Below are positions 9,318-18,165 of a stretch of DNA of 64,000 nucleotides, piece after piece (within the stretch, counting starts at the first letter, position 1; every line of letters begins with the position of its first letter). The position numbers and the translations under genes are program-made. A model generated the notes under the pieces. That model searched no databases. It worked only from the letters and a program-made list of their open reading frames with translations, and was not told the DNA's origin. The DNA comes from Hyphomicrobiales bacterium 4NK60-0047b. GTDB lineage: Bacteria; Pseudomonadota; Alphaproteobacteria; Rhizobiales; HXMU1428-3. The stretch lies in NCBI GenBank assembly GCA_040367435.1, contig BAABWY010000001.1, forward strand, positions 868,001 through 932,000, read 5' to 3'.

Positions 9318-9353
9318 AAAGCCCGGAAAGCAATTTCCGGGCTTTAATTTTTT
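9318..9353 (+). terminator. Intrinsic terminator of the chemoreceptor gene
   Basis: A 12-bp perfect stem, AAAGCCCGGAAA/TTTCCGGGCTTT, with a GCAA tetraloop is followed by AATTTTTT. It lies between convergent genes and may also serve the minus-strand terC gene, although the T run on that side is poor. Confidence 0.88.
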
Positions 9354-9406
9354 ATCTTAACATTAAAAAAACCTGAGTAATTTCTTTAGCTCCGGCTTAA
9401 ACAAAC

Positions 9407-10201
9407 CTAAGCGATTTTAGATTTTTTAAGAGCCTCAGCTCGCATAAGTTTCTTTTGATACTGCCCCTGCACCACATCAACAACCACAAGAACAAAGAGA
9501 ACAAAATAGAAGGTTGATTTAGACATCGCTTCAACTGGATGACCAAAGAATTCAAGATGTGATAGATGCCCACCTTCACTAACAAGTAGAATGCCTACAA
9601 TAAACAAAATGAACAAACCCAAGACTTCATACATCCGGTTCTTCTCAAGAAAAACAGCCACATGATCCGCCAACCAAATCATCAGGATACCTGAAATCAC
9701 AATAGCTATAGCCATAATCCAAAAACTATCTGTAAGAGCCATAGCAGACAAAATAGAGTCAAAAGAGAAAACAAGGTTCATCAGAACAATCAAGAAAACT
9801 GATTTCGCAATAGAGCGGGTCGGTCCACCATTCTCATCTTCAAGATTATTTACAACCAATAAATGCGTGATCTCTTTGATGGCAGTATAAATAATAAAAG
9901 CGCCACCAAACAAAACGATTAAGGAATGCCCACTAATCGCGCCCTTCGCTATCTCTGGAATATCAAAACTAAAGATTGTTCCTTGCAAAGCTTTCACGGC
10001 CTTGAGAATAACAAACAAAAGTACAATCCGTAGAATAATTGCAAGACCAACACCAAGCCGGCGAACATAGGCTTGCTTATCAGCTTCAACTCGCTTGGAT
10101 TCAATCGAAATATAAAGCAAATTATCAAAGCCAAGAACAGCCTGTAACACCACAAGCATGAAGAGAGTAAACATCCCCTCAGCTGTAAATAAAACTTCCA
10201 T
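9407..10201 (-). CDS. TerC-family integral membrane protein
   Basis: 264 residues with about seven hydrophobic segments. The family-defining acidic membrane motifs are present: VLGFDNLLYISI near residue 23 and VFSFDSILSAMALTD near 140. TerC/Alx-type proteins are inner-membrane proteins linked to tellurite tolerance and manganese export, and to metal loading of secreted enzymes; which applies here is not shown by the sequence. The ATG at 10201 has GGGGGAT at a good distance. It is convergent with the chemoreceptor gene. No ter operon partners or manganese riboswitch were seen in the 165 bp upstream. Confidence 0.88.
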   Translation of the reverse strand: MEVLFTAEGMFTLFMLVVLQAVLGFDNLLYISIESKRVEADKQAYVRRLGVGLAIILRIVLLFVILKAVKALQGTIFSFDIPEIAKGAISGHSLIVLFGGAFIIYTAIKEITHLLVVNNLEDENGGPTRSIAKSVFLIVLMNLVFSFDSILSAMALTDSFWIMAIAIVISGILMIWLADHVAVFLEKNRMYEVLGLFILFIVGILLVSEGGHLSHLEFFGHPVEAMSKSTFYFVLFVLVVVDVVQGQYQKKLMRAEALKKSKIA

Positions 10202-10366
10202 AACTCATCCCCCATTTATTAAAAACGTAAAAACCATAGGTACCTCTTTAAAGAGGTAATACCTTAAAAGTGGCATAAAATGAAATAAACATAAAATCAA
10301 TCGTCTATTAAAGAAACCTCATAAATAAATTCAACAGACAAAACCAAAAATCCCGCCCACCAAAAA

Positions 10367-11440
10367 TCACAAACTTTCAAATAATCGTTCCCTAACATCT
10401 TCAAGCTGTGAAGCTGATTGCTCAACGCTATAATCAAAATTTGTCCAAGATTTTTCCTGTTCTTTTATGAGCTCTTCCCTCTCACCAACCAATAACTCAA
10501 GAGCATCAGTCATGCTCTCAACAGTCGGCTCCACACAAATTCCAGCTCTTTGCAATATGTCATCCAAGCCTCCTTTGTTGGTCGCAATCAAAGCCGCACC
10601 AGCAGCCAAAGCTTCTGCAGCCGTTCGGCCAAATGCCTCATCACAAAAAACAGGAACTCCAATGATGGAAGAGCGAGCAAATAAAGCTAAAATTTCATCA
10701 TAGGGCTTCAGTCCATGAACTTCAGCCCTACTCCCGAGCGGTTTTAATATCCGATCAAGATTAGAGAGAACATCCTGGTCACCAGCACCAACAAACATGC
10801 AACGCCATTCAGGATAACGAGGTAAAACATGTGCAAGTGCTTCAGCAAAAAATTCAGTCCCTTTATCTTTAATCAAACGATTAGGGAACAAAATTATTTT
10901 CTCTTTTTTCGGTTTTTCACTCCAAGGTCGTGGCACTCCATTAACAACCACATGCAGCTTAGAAAAATCACCACTTAAACCTTCACAAAACCGCGTCTTT
11001 ACCCACGAGCTACAACAAACAATCGCACTAGCTTTTTCTAAAACCCTCGCCCGCTCAGAGGCTGTTTTTAGTCCCTTTATAGTTTGCGGCACATTGTGCA
11101 AATAAAGAACAGATGGGATATCAGGTAATAACGAAACCAAATTCATAAAAACAGTGGCCCGGTTATGCACCTCAAACATATCCGGCATATCAGATTGCCA
11201 GATATGTTTGAGCGCACGCGATAATCCTCCATTTTTACCAAACAGCCGATACGCCCCTAGTGCAACAGAATGATAAGGAACATCTTCGTACGGCGCTCGT
11301 TGAGGTCCACCATAAACAGTAATACCATCTAGAAATGAACTGGATTTGTTTTGATAAAAAACACCAATTTCTAGGCCCCCTGCAGTCTCAGGGTTAAAAT
11401 TTGCCCTGTACGGCAAAATAATTGCAATTTTCTTTTCCAA
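10367..11440 (-). CDS. Glycosyltransferase family 4 (GT-B fold)
   Basis: 357 residues. The N-terminal acceptor domain opens with IAIILPYRANFNPETAGGLE, the usual glycine-rich loop of GT4 enzymes. The C-terminal nucleotide-sugar domain has KEKIILFPNRLIKDKGTE and the EX7E signature within CDEAFGRTAAEALAAG near residue 270. It would transfer a sugar from a nucleotide donor onto a polysaccharide or lipid-linked acceptor on the cytoplasmic face of the membrane. The start is a TTG at 11440 with AGGGA upstream; no in-frame ATG lies near. It follows the GT2 gene by 58 bp on the same strand, so the two probably form an operon. Acceptor unknown. Confidence 0.87.
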   Translation of the reverse strand: MEKKIAIILPYRANFNPETAGGLEIGVFYQNKSSSFLDGITVYGGPQRAPYEDVPYHSVALGAYRLFGKNGGLSRALKHIWQSDMPDMFEVHNRATVFMNLVSLLPDIPSVLYLHNVPQTIKGLKTASERARVLEKASAIVCCSSWVKTRFCEGLSGDFSKLHVVVNGVPRPWSEKPKKEKIILFPNRLIKDKGTEFFAEALAHVLPRYPEWRCMFVGAGDQDVLSNLDRILKPLGSRAEVHGLKPYDEILALFARSSIIGVPVFCDEAFGRTAAEALAAGAALIATNKGGLDDILQRAGICVEPTVESMTDALELLVGEREELIKEQEKSWTNFDYSVEQSASQLEDVRERLFESL

Positions 11441-11498
11441 GATTTAAGTCCCTGTTTCCCTCAAACAACCGAATTATATCAAATTCTAAAAGAGTGCA

Positions 11499-12401
11499 TC
11501 AGTTCTCAACGCGTCGTATAACTTCTCCTTCAAACACTTGGTTTGCAGTAAGTTTTAATGTCTCTGTAGTCGGACTGACGCCAGTCAAGCGGCCCCAGAT
11601 ATATGTCCAAAAATGTGGGGATGTGAATTTAAAACTTCCCTTATCCCGATCCATCTTCCAGAGAGACGAACGCGCTATATCTTTTAACGCAGCACGGATT
11701 GATTGAGATAAATCGGAATGATCACTTAAAAAATTCATTACCATCCAAAAGCGATCATAATGTTGCTGGGCAACATTTTTAGACAATCCATCCTCATCAC
11801 TATTAATATAAACAGTCACCACTTCAGAACGCACCATTCGTTTCGCGCCAGATGCCAGTCGCAAAGGAAGCGATTGGTCCTGAATAAACAACCGAGGGTC
11901 AGCCCCACCAACACCGCGGAGCACATCAGTTTTTGCAGCAAAACACATATGAACAATATTATTTTTAATCACATAATCCAAAGGATTATCAATCACTTCA
12001 AACTCAGTTTTATCATTTTTTTTATGATCACGCTTCCGGCGCCTGCCATAAATAAAATCAGCCGAATGTTTCTGCATCTGCTCAAGATAATAAGATGTCG
12101 CCGATGGCACAAAAACATCATCCGCATCAATGGCAATAACCACGCCGCCATCAACCGCCTCTAAACCGCGATTAAAACATTGAGCAGGTCCTGTATTTTG
12201 AGAAGAAGAAATAATTTTTATCGGAAACAAATCATATCCCGCAACAAAATCTTTAAGCTGTGCAAGCTCTGCCTCTGCAGAACAATCATCAGCAATGATA
12301 AGTTGCTTTTCAAAATTTCCCTCTTGAGTTTCAATGCTGCTAATCAGTGAGGAAATAAATTCAAACTTATTATAAAAAGTCACAACATAAGAAACCAGCA
12401 T
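11499..12401 (-). CDS. Glycosyltransferase family 2 (GT-A fold)
   Basis: 300 residues, start ATG 12401 with GGGGGAT just upstream. The GT-A core occupies the first 200 residues: VSYVVTFYNKFEFI, the nucleotide-binding IIADDCSAE, GPAQCFNRGLEA and the metal-binding D-x-D in VIAIDADDVFVP near residue 95. No transmembrane segment is present, so it is likely a cytoplasmic or peripheral enzyme that adds one sugar to a surface glycan. It is first in a two-gene unit with the GT4 gene downstream. No polymerase, flippase or sugar-nucleotide gene is next to it, so the pathway remains open. Confidence 0.85.
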   Translation of the reverse strand: MLVSYVVTFYNKFEFISSLISSIETQEGNFEKQLIIADDCSAEAELAQLKDFVAGYDLFPIKIISSSQNTGPAQCFNRGLEAVDGGVVIAIDADDVFVPSATSYYLEQMQKHSADFIYGRRRKRDHKKNDKTEFEVIDNPLDYVIKNNIVHMCFAAKTDVLRGVGGADPRLFIQDQSLPLRLASGAKRMVRSEVVTVYINSDEDGLSKNVAQQHYDRFWMVMNFLSDHSDLSQSIRAALKDIARSSLWKMDRDKGSFKFTSPHFWTYIWGRLTGVSPTTETLKLTANQVFEGEVIRRVEN

Positions 12402-12707
12402 ACATCCCCCAACAAAACAAAAAAACCAAATGCTCTTCTCCCAAACATCCGGTCAAACTCTATCAATCTCATTCAATCCAAATTACTCTTAAGGGTTTAG
12501 ACCCTAGCAGATAAACCACGAAATTTATAACAATGTGAAGAAAAACCTACTTTCTGGACATAAAAAGTTTAAATCAAACAAATGATTGGTCTTAAAAAGA
12601 AAAATCAAACCACTACAAGCCTAAAATTCACCATCTAAATTGACTAACACTATTAAAAGATGCTTATCATTTTTAAAGAAAACAAACGACTGATCCAGGA
12701 GCAGCGA

Positions 12708-13148
12708 ATGTTCAAATTCATAATAAAATTTGTCTTTTTTATCATTACAATCAGCGTACTACCACTCTCTTTAGCCGCAGAAACAGCGACAATAGATAAT
12801 AATAAGAAGCTAGAAGATAAAAAATGGATCATTCAGTCCATAAGAAAAGATGAAAAAGAAACTTACAAACAGCTTCATTTAGGGTTTATCAAGTTTTTAA
12901 ATGGCAGTATTGAAGGTCAATCCACCTGTAACATATATGATGGCGTTTATTCTTTAGGAAAAGATCAAACCATACATTTTTTCCGTATTGGTATCACACA
13001 GGTTGTCTGCAATGTCGGCAACAAAATGGCCATCGAACAAGCCTATACTGAGGGCTTAGAGCAGGTGAAAACCTATAAATTTGAAGGCGAACAACTCGTG
13101 CTCTTCTTAGAAGACAATAAAGAATTCGCCCGCTTTAAAGTAAAATAA
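12708..13148 (+). CDS. Secreted META-domain (HslJ-like) protein
   Basis: 146 residues from ATG 12708, which has AGGAG 6 nt upstream; the frame is open from 12660 but that start has no ribosome site and would bury the signal peptide. A signal peptide occupies about residues 1-25 (hydrophobic IIKFVFFIITISVLPLSLA, then AET). The mature part matches the META/HslJ pattern: DKKWIIQSI, GFIKFLNGSIEGQ, the STCNIYDGVYSLG turn equivalent to GCNxYxGxY, VVCN, an EQAYTEGLE helix and a final LVLFLED strand. META proteins in proteobacteria are periplasmic or lipoproteins of poorly known role. Two bases after its stop begins a four-unit tandem hairpin repeat. Confidence 0.75.
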   Translation: MFKFIIKFVFFIITISVLPLSLAAETATIDNNKKLEDKKWIIQSIRKDEKETYKQLHLGFIKFLNGSIEGQSTCNIYDGVYSLGKDQTIHFFRIGITQVVCNVGNKMAIEQAYTEGLEQVKTYKFEGEQLVLFLEDNKEFARFKVK

Positions 13149-13150
13149 CG

Positions 13151-13303
13151 CGGTTGCTTGTAGGCAATCTGAAGCGCAACTTAAAAAAGTACGGTTGCTT
13201 GTGGGCAACCTGAAGCGCAACTTAAAAAAGTACGGTTGCTTGTGGGCAACCTGAAGCGCAACTTAAAAAAGTACGGTTGCTTGTGGGCAACCTGAAGCGC
13301 AAA
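13151..13303 (+). repeat. Four tandem 41-bp short hairpin repeats
   Basis: Units start at 13151, 13192, 13233 and 13274. Each has GGTTGC, a six-base loop of the form TTGTGG, GCAACC, then TGAAGCGCAAC and an A-rich tail. Units 2-4 are identical over most of their length, the first has GGTTGC with TAGGCAATC, suggesting recent tandem duplication. There are no spacers between units. The array begins 2 bp after the META gene stop and ends about 28 bp before the SDR start. Confidence 0.92.
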
Positions 13304-13331
13304 ACATAAACACTCAACAAAAGCTCACCTA

Positions 13332-14156
13332 ATGACCAAATCAATTCTCATAACCGGCTGCTCAACTGGTATAGGCAAATCCGCCGCCCAAATCCTCAAT
13401 GAAAAAGGTTGGCAGGTTTTCGCAACCGCAAGAAAACCTGAAGACCTTAAAATGTTAGAGGAAGAACTTGGTGTCACAGCTCTTTATATGGATTACCGTG
13501 ATGAGGCATCAATCAAAACGGTTGCTGATGAAGTTTTAAAACAAACAGATGGTAAACTCTTCGCTCTTTTTAACAATGGAGCTTATGGCCAACCAGGCGC
13601 CGTAGAAGATTTACCAACAGACGTTTTAAGGGAGCAATTCGAAACTAATTTCTTCGGCTGGCACGATCTGACAAGACGATTAATTCCTGCCATGCGTGAA
13701 AATAATGAAGGCCGCATCATCCAATGCTCAAGTATCTTCGGCTTTGTTAGCGCCCATTACAGAGGGGCCTATAATGCCTCTAAATATGCCGTTGAAGCTC
13801 TATCAGATGCAATGCGCCAGGAACTAAGAGAAACAAATATAAAAGTCGCCATCATAGAACCAGGTCCCATCAGAACAGAATTTGTTCCTAGATGCTTAAA
13901 GGCCTATGAAGAGAATATCGATACAGAAAATTCTCCCCATAAAGAGAGTTACAGAAAAAGGATAGCCGCTATGAAAAAAGGCGGAACAGACAAGTTTAAA
14001 TTAGAGCCAGATGTGGTCGTTGATAAGCTAATCCATGCGCTGACTAGCAAAAACCCAAAAATCCGTTATTATGTAACTGTGCCAACATATGTATTGGCCT
14101 ACGCAAAACGTTTTCTACCAACCAAAATGATAGATAAGATATTGATTAACAATTGA
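13332..14156 (+). CDS. Short-chain dehydrogenase/reductase
   Basis: 274 residues, classical SDR length. Cofactor-binding TGCSTGIG at 9-16, the NNGAYG equivalent of NNAG near 82, the catalytic Ser in IIQCSSIFG near 136 and YNASK (Tyr and Lys) near 152-156 are all present; the ARKPEDL loop after the second strand suggests NADP(H) preference. The reaction is an NAD(P)-linked oxidation or reduction of an unknown alcohol or ketone. The ATG at 13332 has no clear Shine-Dalgarno and lies just past the tandem repeats. The next gene on the strand is a small HIG1-like protein, 74 bp away. Confidence 0.87.
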   Translation: MTKSILITGCSTGIGKSAAQILNEKGWQVFATARKPEDLKMLEEELGVTALYMDYRDEASIKTVADEVLKQTDGKLFALFNNGAYGQPGAVEDLPTDVLREQFETNFFGWHDLTRRLIPAMRENNEGRIIQCSSIFGFVSAHYRGAYNASKYAVEALSDAMRQELRETNIKVAIIEPGPIRTEFVPRCLKAYEENIDTENSPHKESYRKRIAAMKKGGTDKFKLEPDVVVDKLIHALTSKNPKIRYYVTVPTYVLAYAKRFLPTKMIDKILINN

Positions 14157-14230
14157 TTTTCTCAGGCTATCCAGATGGGAAATTTCACATTAAAACACAA
14201 CCAACAATAAGTTTGAAAAGATAGAGAAAT

Positions 14231-14419
14231 ATGGAAAATTTAGCCCCCATGGTTGCACCAATTGCTGTTATATTGGTCTTTATAGTTCTATGCCTAGGGC
14301 TATGGAATATGATGAAAGGCACTAACCCAAATTTAAGTCAAAAACTTATGCGTTGGCGTGTTGGTCTACAATTTGTAGCAGTTTGTATTTTAATGACAGT
14401 TATCTTTTTCAATGCTTAA
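14231..14419 (+). CDS. Small twin-transmembrane protein (HIG1-like)
   Basis: 62 residues with two hydrophobic helices (about 8-27 and 43-60) joined by the polar loop MMKGTNPNLSQKLMRWRV. The loop with a basic MRWRVGLQ-like entry into the second helix is the HIG1-domain pattern seen in small alphaproteobacterial proteins encoded beside the PduO-type adenosyltransferase. In mitochondria HIG1 proteins associate with cytochrome c oxidase; a bacterial role in respiratory complexes is inference. It is encoded between the SDR and cobalamin adenosyltransferase genes, same strand. Confidence 0.72.
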   Translation: MENLAPMVAPIAVILVFIVLCLGLWNMMKGTNPNLSQKLMRWRVGLQFVAVCILMTVIFFNA

Positions 14420-14582
14420 ACCTTTTAGAAAAAACTAAATTCACAACAAATCATAAAAGAAACAGCCTAATTTTTTGAATTTGGTGCAAGGCTCACTTAT
14501 AGAGTCTAACGTGCACACTCTAATTAAATTCGCCTCAAGCTTAAATTCAAGCCAAGAATAAAATACAAATGGTAAAATACAA

Positions 14583-15182
14583 ATGGTAAAACTCAATAAA
14601 ATCTACACCAAAACAGGTGACAAAGGCACAACAGGTCTAGCCTCCGGTGATCGTGTGGCGAAACATAACATACGCATTGCAAGTTATGGCACGGTCGACG
14701 AAACAAATGCAGCCCTTGGTCTTGCGATCATTGCTCTAGAGCCATCTGAAGAAAAATACGATGACCTCAAAGCCATGATGTTACGGATCCAAAATGACTT
14801 ATTTGACTTAGGAGCAGACCTCGCAACTCCTGAAATACCCGGCGCTCCAGAACCTGAGTACCCTCCATTGCGCATTACAGCAGAACAAGTCACGCGCTTG
14901 GAAAATGAAATTGACCAACTAAATGAAGAACTAGAACCATTGCGCTCGTTCGTTCTCCCTGGCGGTACTGCGCTGGCTGCCTACCTACATTTAGCCAGAA
15001 CAATTTCAAGACGAGCCGAACGACTTATGGTCGAACTGAGCGAAACAGAAAACGAAATCGTCTCAACAGAAGCTCTGCAATATATCAATCGCTTATCAGA
15101 CCTACTCTTCGTCATGAGCAGATATGTCAACAACAAAGGCAAAACAGATATCCTTTGGACCCCCGGTCAAAACCGCAGTTAA
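14583..15182 (+). CDS. PduO-type ATP:cob(I)alamin adenosyltransferase
   Basis: 199 residues, complete. The N-terminal KIYTKTGDKGTTGLASG is the ATP-binding signature, and SRRAERLMVELSE near 145 and YINRLSDLLFVMSRYVN near 165 are the other conserved helices of the trimeric PduO fold. It adenosylates reduced cobalamin to coenzyme B12, needed for example by methylmalonyl-CoA mutase. BluB, which makes the lower ligand of B12, is encoded at 41946. A 14-bp tandem duplication overlaps the start and creates a second ATG at 14569 that opens a six-codon frame ending at 14589, across the true start. No Shine-Dalgarno is evident. Confidence 0.93.
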   Translation: MVKLNKIYTKTGDKGTTGLASGDRVAKHNIRIASYGTVDETNAALGLAIIALEPSEEKYDDLKAMMLRIQNDLFDLGADLATPEIPGAPEPEYPPLRITAEQVTRLENEIDQLNEELEPLRSFVLPGGTALAAYLHLARTISRRAERLMVELSETENEIVSTEALQYINRLSDLLFVMSRYVNNKGKTDILWTPGQNRS

Positions 15183-15419
15183 CAAGACGAGCCCCCACTC
15201 ATTTCCCCAAAAGTTGGATTAATTACCCCATCTCTCCCCTTGTGAGAAACTTTTTGAGAAAATATAGTGGTCAAACCATCTATTTTGGGTAAGTATTCCA
15301 GAGAATATTACTTAAAAAATATTGGAATTTCAGCCAACTTAGTGCAGTAGGGTCAAAGCAAAAGCGCCAGTGACCTAAAAACAGACCCTGAAAACGGGGT
15401 CAAATAAGAGGTTAGCCAA

Positions 15420-16127
15420 GTGTTTGTACCCCTACATGATACCAATCCACTAGAGCATATTAAATTTCAATTCATGACAATATTGATCATCATCGCAAAC
15501 GTTGTGATCTTTATTCTATTCCAATCAGGAATTGTCTACCCAATTAACGAAGCAGCAATGGCAAGTTTCGCAATTGTCCCAAGTGAATTATTACCTGAAG
15601 GCCTGATGGGCCCAAATATACCAGGTGAAAAATTTGATTTTCTTCCAATCTCGGAAAAAATCACACTGATTTCTTACATGTTTCTCCATGGTGGTTGGCT
15701 ACACCTAGGCGGTAACATGTTGTTTTTATGGGTTTTTGGAGATAATATTGAAGATGCAATGGGTCACTTCACATTTCTTATTTTCTATCTTTTATGCGGC
15801 ATCATTGCTGGCTATACCCACTCATTAATGGCGCCAAATTCTGAAATTCCGCTCATAGGCGCCTCTGGTGCGGTCGCAGGGGTCATCGCTGCTTATTTAA
15901 TGCTACATCCAAAAGTCAAACTGTGGGTCCTTGTCTTGGGTAATATTCCACTCCCCGTCAATGCAGCCATCGCCATTTTGGCTTGGTTTGTTTTTCAAAT
16001 CTTCCATATCGTATATATGGATGGGGGAAATACCGCCTGGTGGGCTCATATTGGTGGTTTTTTAGCCGGTATTGTCCTGGTTATATTCATGAAACGCAGA
16101 GATGTGCCCTTATTTGAGCGAAATTAA
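15420..16127 (+). CDS. Rhomboid-family intramembrane serine protease
   Basis: 235 residues with about six or seven membrane helices. The catalytic serine lies in GASGAVAGVIAAY near residue 144, and the catalytic histidine in WWAHIGGFLAGI near 203. The FLHGGWLHLGGNMLFLWVFGDNIED segment contains the conserved HxxxN-type helix of rhomboids. The enzyme cleaves transmembrane segments of other proteins; no substrate is suggested by context. Translation begins at GTG 15420 with AGAGG 8 nt upstream. Its place between the adenosyltransferase and etfBA genes is a familiar rhizobial arrangement as I recall it. Confidence 0.92.
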   Translation: MFVPLHDTNPLEHIKFQFMTILIIIANVVIFILFQSGIVYPINEAAMASFAIVPSELLPEGLMGPNIPGEKFDFLPISEKITLISYMFLHGGWLHLGGNMLFLWVFGDNIEDAMGHFTFLIFYLLCGIIAGYTHSLMAPNSEIPLIGASGAVAGVIAAYLMLHPKVKLWVLVLGNIPLPVNAAIAILAWFVFQIFHIVYMDGGNTAWWAHIGGFLAGIVLVIFMKRRDVPLFERN

Positions 16128-16214
16128 CTTTATTAACTTCGGTATTAGGCCTGATCTTTTTGAACATTAGACTTGTACATCTTGAACCTTAGACCAGAGG
16201 GCTCTGCAACTCTA

Positions 16215-16243
16215 TTGACAGCCTATTTCATGGCAGTTAGGTT
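16215..16243 (+). promoter_or_regulatory. Candidate promoter upstream of etfBA
   Basis: TTGACA at 16215-16220 is followed after 17 nt by TAGGTT at 16238-16243. The -35 box is perfect, the -10 box is poor, and the spacing is ideal. It lies 164 bp before the etfB start. This is a visual match only. Confidence 0.25.
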
Positions 16244-16308
16244 CCGTCTGACTAATTTCCAACAAAAGGATACGCTGGACACGCTCGATTATTCTGGAAG
16301 CAATTGAA

Positions 16309-16342
16309 AAAAATTGCTGCTTGAAATCTTTCAGCAATTTTT
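16309..16342 (+). other. Leader hairpin before etfB
   Basis: AAAAATTGCTG and CAGCAATTTTT form an 11-bp perfect stem with a 12-nt loop and end in a short T run. It could be the intrinsic terminator of the rhomboid gene, 180 bp upstream, or a leader structure in the etfBA message, since the candidate promoter at 16215 lies before it. Confidence 0.45.
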
Positions 16343-16406
16343 ATCAGCTATTGGCTTTTGAAAGTTAAGTATATCCCAACAATAACCCATGTGGAGGGCC
16401 ACATAA

Positions 16407-17156
16407 ATGAAGATCCTAGTTCCGATAAAACGGGTCGTAGATTACAATGTTAAGATCCGTGTGAAATCAGATGGATCTGGTGTCGACCTGGCAAACGTTA
16501 AAATGTCCATGAACCCTTTTGACGAAATCGCAGTTGAAGAAGCTGTTCGTTTAAAAGAAGCCGGAAAAGCCGAAGAAATTATCACAGTTTCAATTGGCAC
16601 CAAAAAAACTCAGGAAACTCTCCGCACAGCCCTTGCAATGGGCGCAGATAGAGCCATCCACATCGTGAGTGATGAGGTTATTGAGCCTCTTGCAGCCGCT
16701 AAATTGCTAAAAGCAGTTGTAGAAGAAGAGAACCCAGGCCTCGTTCTTCTTGGCAAACAAGCCATTGATGATGATTGCAACCAAACAGGCCAAATGCTAG
16801 CCGCACTCTTAGGTTGGCCTCAAGGCACATTTGCTTACAAGCTTGAGCTTGAGGGTGAAAAAGCAGTTGTAACCCGCGAAATTGATGGTGGCCTTCAAAC
16901 GGTTTCACTGAATTTACCAGCGATTGTCACAACAGACCTACGCTTGAACGAACCAAGATACGCCTCTTTGCCAAACATTATGAAAGCAAAGAAAAAGCCT
17001 CTTGAAGAAAAAGAGCTCGGCTCATACGGCATCGACACAGCAACACGCCATTCAATCGTAACAACAACAGAGCCAGCGGCACGCGAAGCAGGGGTTAAGG
17101 TTGAAACGGTAGCAGAACTTGTCGACAAACTTAAAAATGAAGCAGGAGTACTATAA
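16407..17156 (+). CDS. etfB: Electron transfer flavoprotein beta subunit
   Basis: 249 residues, standard for EtfB. It opens [20 protein letters not shown] and carries the [10 protein letters not shown] and [25 protein letters not shown]-type segments; a [21 protein letters not shown] stretch near 170 is the EtfB signature region. With EtfA it forms a soluble FAD- and AMP-containing heterodimer that passes electrons from acyl-CoA dehydrogenases to ETF-quinone oxidoreductase. GGAGG lies upstream of the ATG. Its stop codon is immediately followed by the etfA start. Confidence 0.97.
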   Translation: MKILVPIKRVVDYNVKIRVKSDGSGVDLANVKMSMNPFDEIAVEEAVRLKEAGKAEEIITVSIGTKKTQETLRTALAMGADRAIHIVSDEVIEPLAAAKLLKAVVEEENPGLVLLGKQAIDDDCNQTGQMLAALLGWPQGTFAYKLELEGEKAVVTREIDGGLQTVSLNLPAIVTTDLRLNEPRYASLPNIMKAKKKPLEEKELGSYGIDTATRHSIVTTTEPAAREAGVKVETVAELVDKLKNEAGVL

Positions 17157-18089
17157 ATGACAAACCTACTCATTGCTGATCACGATAACAGTAATCTAAA
17201 CCCAGCGACTGCCAAAGCGCTAACAGCGGCCATCGCAATTGGCGGCGACACAGACATTTTGGTAGCCGGTGAAAATTGTAATGCTGTAGCCGAACAGGCC
17301 GCAAAATTAACAGGCGTGAGAAAAGTCCTCGTAGCTGATGCTCCTCAACTTCAATCTCAACTAGCTGAAGAAATGGCAGAACTCATTGTGCCATTAATGG
17401 CAGATTATGATGCAGCTCTTGTTGCCGCAACCACAACAGGCAAAAACTTCATGCCCCGCGTTGCTGCAAAACTAGATGTTGGCCAACTCTCAGACATCAT
17501 CGCTGTGAAATCACCCAACACATTTGAGCGCCCAATTTATGCGGGTAACGCCCTTCAAACCGTTGAAACAAGTGATCCTAAAAAAATCATCACTGTTCGT
17601 ACAACAGCTTTTGAAGCAGCAAGCGATGGCGGTTCAGCTTCAGTTGAAGCCATCAGCGCACCGGCGCCAGTTGGTATTTCTGAATTCGTATCTGCAGAAT
17701 TATCTAAATCAGATCGCCCAGAACTAACCTCAGCCAATATCATCATCTCTGGTGGTCGCGGCATGGGGTCTGGTGAAAACTTTGCCTTGATTGAAAAAAT
17801 CGCAGATAAGTTAGGCGCTGCCGTTGGTGCGTCGAGAGCCGCAGTGGATAGTGGCTTTGTGCCAAATGACTATCAAGTCGGCCAAACAGGTAAAGTTGTA
17901 GCTCCAGAGCTTTATATCGCAGTTGGCATCTCAGGCGCCATTCAGCATCTAGCTGGCATGAAAGACAGTAAAGTCATCGTCGCCATCAATAAAGATGAAG
18001 AAGCTCCTATTTTCCAAGTCGCTGATTACGGCCTTGTAGCAGATCTTTTTGAAGCCCTACCAGAGCTAGAAGCCGAACTTTCTAAATAA
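17157..18089 (+). CDS. etfA: Electron transfer flavoprotein alpha subunit
   Basis: 310 residues, complete. The C-terminal FAD-binding domain shows GGRGMGSGENF near 200, ASRAAVDSGF near 225, then QVGQTGKVVAPELYIAVGIS and AINKDEEAPIFQVADYG, the EtfA signature. The ATG follows the etfB stop with no gap, so translation is coupled. Together with the 3-hydroxybutyryl-CoA dehydrogenase at 18847, it supports fatty-acid or C4 acyl-CoA metabolism; that gene is separated from etfA by a 757-bp stretch filled with hairpin repeats, which may weaken co-transcription. Confidence 0.97.
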   Translation: MTNLLIADHDNSNLNPATAKALTAAIAIGGDTDILVAGENCNAVAEQAAKLTGVRKVLVADAPQLQSQLAEEMAELIVPLMADYDAALVAATTTGKNFMPRVAAKLDVGQLSDIIAVKSPNTFERPIYAGNALQTVETSDPKKIITVRTTAFEAASDGGSASVEAISAPAPVGISEFVSAELSKSDRPELTSANIIISGGRGMGSGENFALIEKIADKLGAAVGASRAAVDSGFVPNDYQVGQTGKVVAPELYIAVGISGAIQHLAGMKDSKVIVAINKDEEAPIFQVADYGLVADLFEALPELEAELSK

Positions 18090-18138
18090 GGAGGCTAGCC
18101 TCTTTATAGAAAGACTTGAGTCAAGTCAGCCAAATCAA

Positions 18139-18165
18139 GTCAGAGGGAAATTTTCTCCCTCTGAC
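18139..18165 (+). terminator. Hairpin after etfA
   Basis: GTCAGAGGGA and TCCCTCTGAC form a 10-bp perfect stem around a 7-nt loop, 50 bp past the etfA stop. It is followed by AAAACAC and TTTT further on rather than an immediate T run, so it may be a 3'-end stabilising hairpin rather than a classical terminator. Confidence 0.5.

Noticed and set aside
11760-12164. 134-codon plus-strand open frame inside the GT2 gene
   Set aside because: Antisense shadow of a gene with clear GT-A motifs; no ribosome site.
13151-13303. Possible CRISPR-like array (four regular repeats)
   Set aside because: The 41-bp units follow each other with no spacers and are imperfect copies of a hairpin found singly elsewhere; no cas gene is present.
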